From positions 235,753,546-235,817,545 of the forward strand of contig CM037878.1 in the NCBI GenBank assembly GCA_021292165.1: a stretch of 64,000 nt of DNA. Direction: 5' to 3'. Of the stretch, positions 62,679-64,000 are shown piece after piece. How positions within the stretch are numbered: the stretch's first letter is position 1; each line of letters opens with the position of its first letter. Under the pieces are notes generated by a model, which saw only the letters and a program-made list of their open reading frames with translations, was not told where the DNA came from and searched no databases. Position numbers and translations under genes: made by a program. The DNA is from Shinisaurus crocodilurus. Taxonomy: Eukaryota; Chordata; Lepidosauria; Squamata; Shinisauridae.

Positions 62679-63254
62679 AGTGCTCTGTTTCTGTCTTCCT
62701 AGAATATATATATATATATATATATATATGTTTTTAAATTGTTTTTTTTTATTTATTTATTTATATATATATTTTTAGGGACCTCCCCCTTGACCTCCCC
62801 TGCCGAACTCCGCTGCCAAACTCCTGTTTGCTCTCCCTGTTCGCTCTCCCTGTTCGCTCGCTCTCTGGGAGCCTGCTTGCCTTTTCACAGTCCCAAAAAC
62901 AGCTGGAGCCTCTCTCCTGTTGTGCTCCTGCTCAGCTGGGAGTCAGGAACAGAATGAGCTCCCAGGCCACGCCCTGCAATCAGCCCCACTTCCTGCAATC
63001 AATCAGCTGCAATCAGCCCCAGGTAGTTGCAGTCAGCAGGAGCTTCTGCTCAACAGAATGAGCTCTCAGGCCACGCCTTTCCCTTGCAGCACTTGTTGTT
63101 GTACTACTCCGCTGCCAAACTCCTGTTTGCTCTCCCTGTTCGCTCGCTCTGTTCGCTCGCTCTCTGGGAGCCTGCTTGCCTTTTCACAGTCCCAAAAACA
63201 GCTGGAGCCTCTCTCCTGTTGTGCTCCTGCTCAGCTGGGAGTCAGGAACAGAAT
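62679..63254 (-). promoter_or_regulatory. CR1 5' UTR with duplicated ~150-bp segment
   Basis: The segment 62808-62955 is repeated at 63107-63254 with a 299-bp offset. Both run from 'ctccgctgccaaactcctg' through 'tcccaaaaacagctggagcc' to 'gtcaggaacagaat'. The intervening 62956-63106 contains further 'aatcagcccca' repeats. Between this and ORF1 lie a (TA)n run (62704-62729) and an A/T-rich tract. Tandem 5' monomers are a known promoter design in some LINEs. Promoter activity here is inference. Confidence 0.75.
62704..62729. repeat. (TA)n microsatellite in CR1 5' UTR
   Basis: About 13 TA units, 26 bp before the ORF1 start codon when read on the minus strand. Confidence 0.95.
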
Positions 63255-63755
63255 CAATCAATCTCTCTCTCCATCCCTCTCTCTCACACACCTACCTCAC
63301 TCATTCACACACAGGCTCAAATCCAACTCCTGCCCAAGAGCATTTCAGAGGCCTGGCACCAGTTTTGATCAGATGAAACCAGCACCTTGGTTCTCAAGCC
63401 ACCAAGACATCAAGTATCCCTGGCTCTTAGCCCTTCTCCCTCCTCTAATCCACTCCCTTGATGAAAGATCCTCCTGGCATCCCAAACTCTATTATCTGGA
63501 ACATTTTTTGGAAAACAAAACAAAAACAAGGAAAAAATCCTCCAGGAACAGGCTCTGTGGCTCTTACCATAGAAGCCCAATTCATAGAATTCATATTGGG
63601 TGGTGGGATTACTTTTTCAGATGGGGTGCAGAAGGTGCAGCCATTGAAGGTACAGTCATTTTAACAATGCCCCTGGAAATTATGTTACATCATGATATAG
63701 CATATTTTCCACTGCAACCCTGCCAGGACTTGAAGTAGCAGCAACCCTTTTGCCA
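63255..63755. other. No gene recognised
   Basis: Sequence downstream of the CR1 5' end. The 272-codon plus-strand frame across it starts within the CR1 5' UTR and is a chance frame with low-complexity Ser/Leu/Pro composition. Confidence 0.45.
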
Positions 63756-63757
63756 CG

Positions 63758-64000
63758 AGAGCCAGTGTGGCATAGTGGTGAGAGTGTTGGCCTGGGACTT
63801 GGGAGATCCGGGTTTTAGTCCCTGCTTGGCCATGAAACCCACTGGGTGACTTTGGGCCAGTCACTGACTCTCAGTCTAACCTACCTCACAGGCTTGTTGT
63901 GAGGATCAAATGGAGAGGAGGAGGATTATGTAAGCCGCCTTGGGTTCCTTGCAAGAAAAAAGGTGGGGTATAAATGTAATAAATTAAATAAATAAATAAA
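63758..64000 (+). mobile_element. tRNA-derived CORE/MIR-like SINE
   Basis: It begins 'gagccagtgtggcatagtgg' (box A-like). Box B is at 'gatccgggttttagtcc'. The conserved 'cagtctaacctacctcacag' body and 'taagccgccttgggttcc' 3' region follow, then a (TAAA)n tail running to the window end. It is nearly identical in structure to 34030-34282. Confidence 0.94.

Larger units (their letters stand above)
58651..63254 (-). mobile_element. Full-length CR1 LINE with two open ORFs
   Basis: On the minus strand the order is 5' UTR (63254-62679), ORF1 (62678-61650), 38-bp spacer, ORF2 (61611-58741) and a ~90-bp 3' UTR. The 3' UTR ends in the repeated octamer 'ttctatgattctatga' (58651-58674). The total of 4.6 kb matches full-length CR1. 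No premature stop is seen in either ORF. CR1 copies are nearly always 5'-truncated, so a full-length copy is unusual. No target duplication is recognised. Confidence 0.93.

Noticed and set aside
62920..63738. 272-codon plus-strand frame as a host gene
   Set aside because: It begins antisense to the duplicated CR1 5' UTR and shows Ser/Leu/Pro low complexity with no domain.

Overview
The window looks like repeat-rich nuclear DNA from a lepidosaur reptile, most likely a squamate. The evidence is the mixture of repeats: CR1, L2 and L1 LINEs, an APE-type LINE resembling the Vingi/Ingi group, tRNA-derived SINEs whose CORE-like body and 'aagccgccttgggtt...ggtataaat' tail are common in lizards and snakes, a Helitron, and many short hAT, PIF/Harbinger and Tc1/mariner/Tigger-type elements. 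I found no convincing host exon, tRNA gene or rRNA gene. All long open frames belong to transposable elements or are chance frames. Species and clade names are inferred from remembered family features, not from a search.

Layout. 1-8 kb: AT-rich sequence with old CR1 and tRNA-SINE remnants, two hAT MITEs and GC-rich foldback elements. 8-13 kb: L2 3' ends, a 5'-truncated young CR1, and a degenerate copy of the Vingi-like LINE carrying two later insertions (a 5S-rRNA/CR1 chimeric SINE and a hAT MITE with perfect 8-bp target duplication). 13-19 kb: foldback MITEs, a Tigger-like element with a foldback element inside it, and a Harbinger-like element next to it. 19.6-25 kb: a three-level nest, in which a Harbinger-like repeat is split by an L1 (16-bp target duplication, most of ORF2 deleted) that is itself split by a 2-kb non-autonomous retroposon (17-bp target duplication). 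25.5-27 kb: a foldback element, then a LINE 3' coding fragment split by a Helitron and a small poly(A) retroposon; removing both insertions restores the frame and its CCHC motif. 28.5-40 kb: L2 3' end, a 5'-truncated Vingi-like LINE on the minus strand, SINEs, a Harbinger MITE, and the second 5S/CR1 SINE. 41.5-45.3 kb: a truncated L1 with several frame breaks. 46-47.5 kb: a decayed L2. 48.26-52.24 kb: a full-length Vingi-like LINE with 12-bp target duplications and a single frameshift. 52-58.6 kb: L2 tail, foldback element, hAT MITE and possible LTR sequence. 58.65-63.25 kb: a full-length CR1 on the minus strand with both ORFs open and a duplicated 5' segment. 63.76-64 kb: a tRNA SINE running to the window end.

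How they work together. The CR1 encodes an ORF1 protein (zinc-binding, coiled coil, SGNH-type esterase) and an endonuclease/reverse transcriptase. Its 3' end is shared by the 5S-headed SINE, so that SINE is probably mobilised by CR1 in trans. L2 and the tRNA SINE probably have a similar relationship. The L1 machinery probably placed the 2-kb element and the small poly(A) retroposon. The most noteworthy items are the 5S/CR1 SINE, the apparently intact CR1, the nearly intact Vingi-like LINE with an almost identical inverted copy 19 kb away, and the datable nests of insertions.
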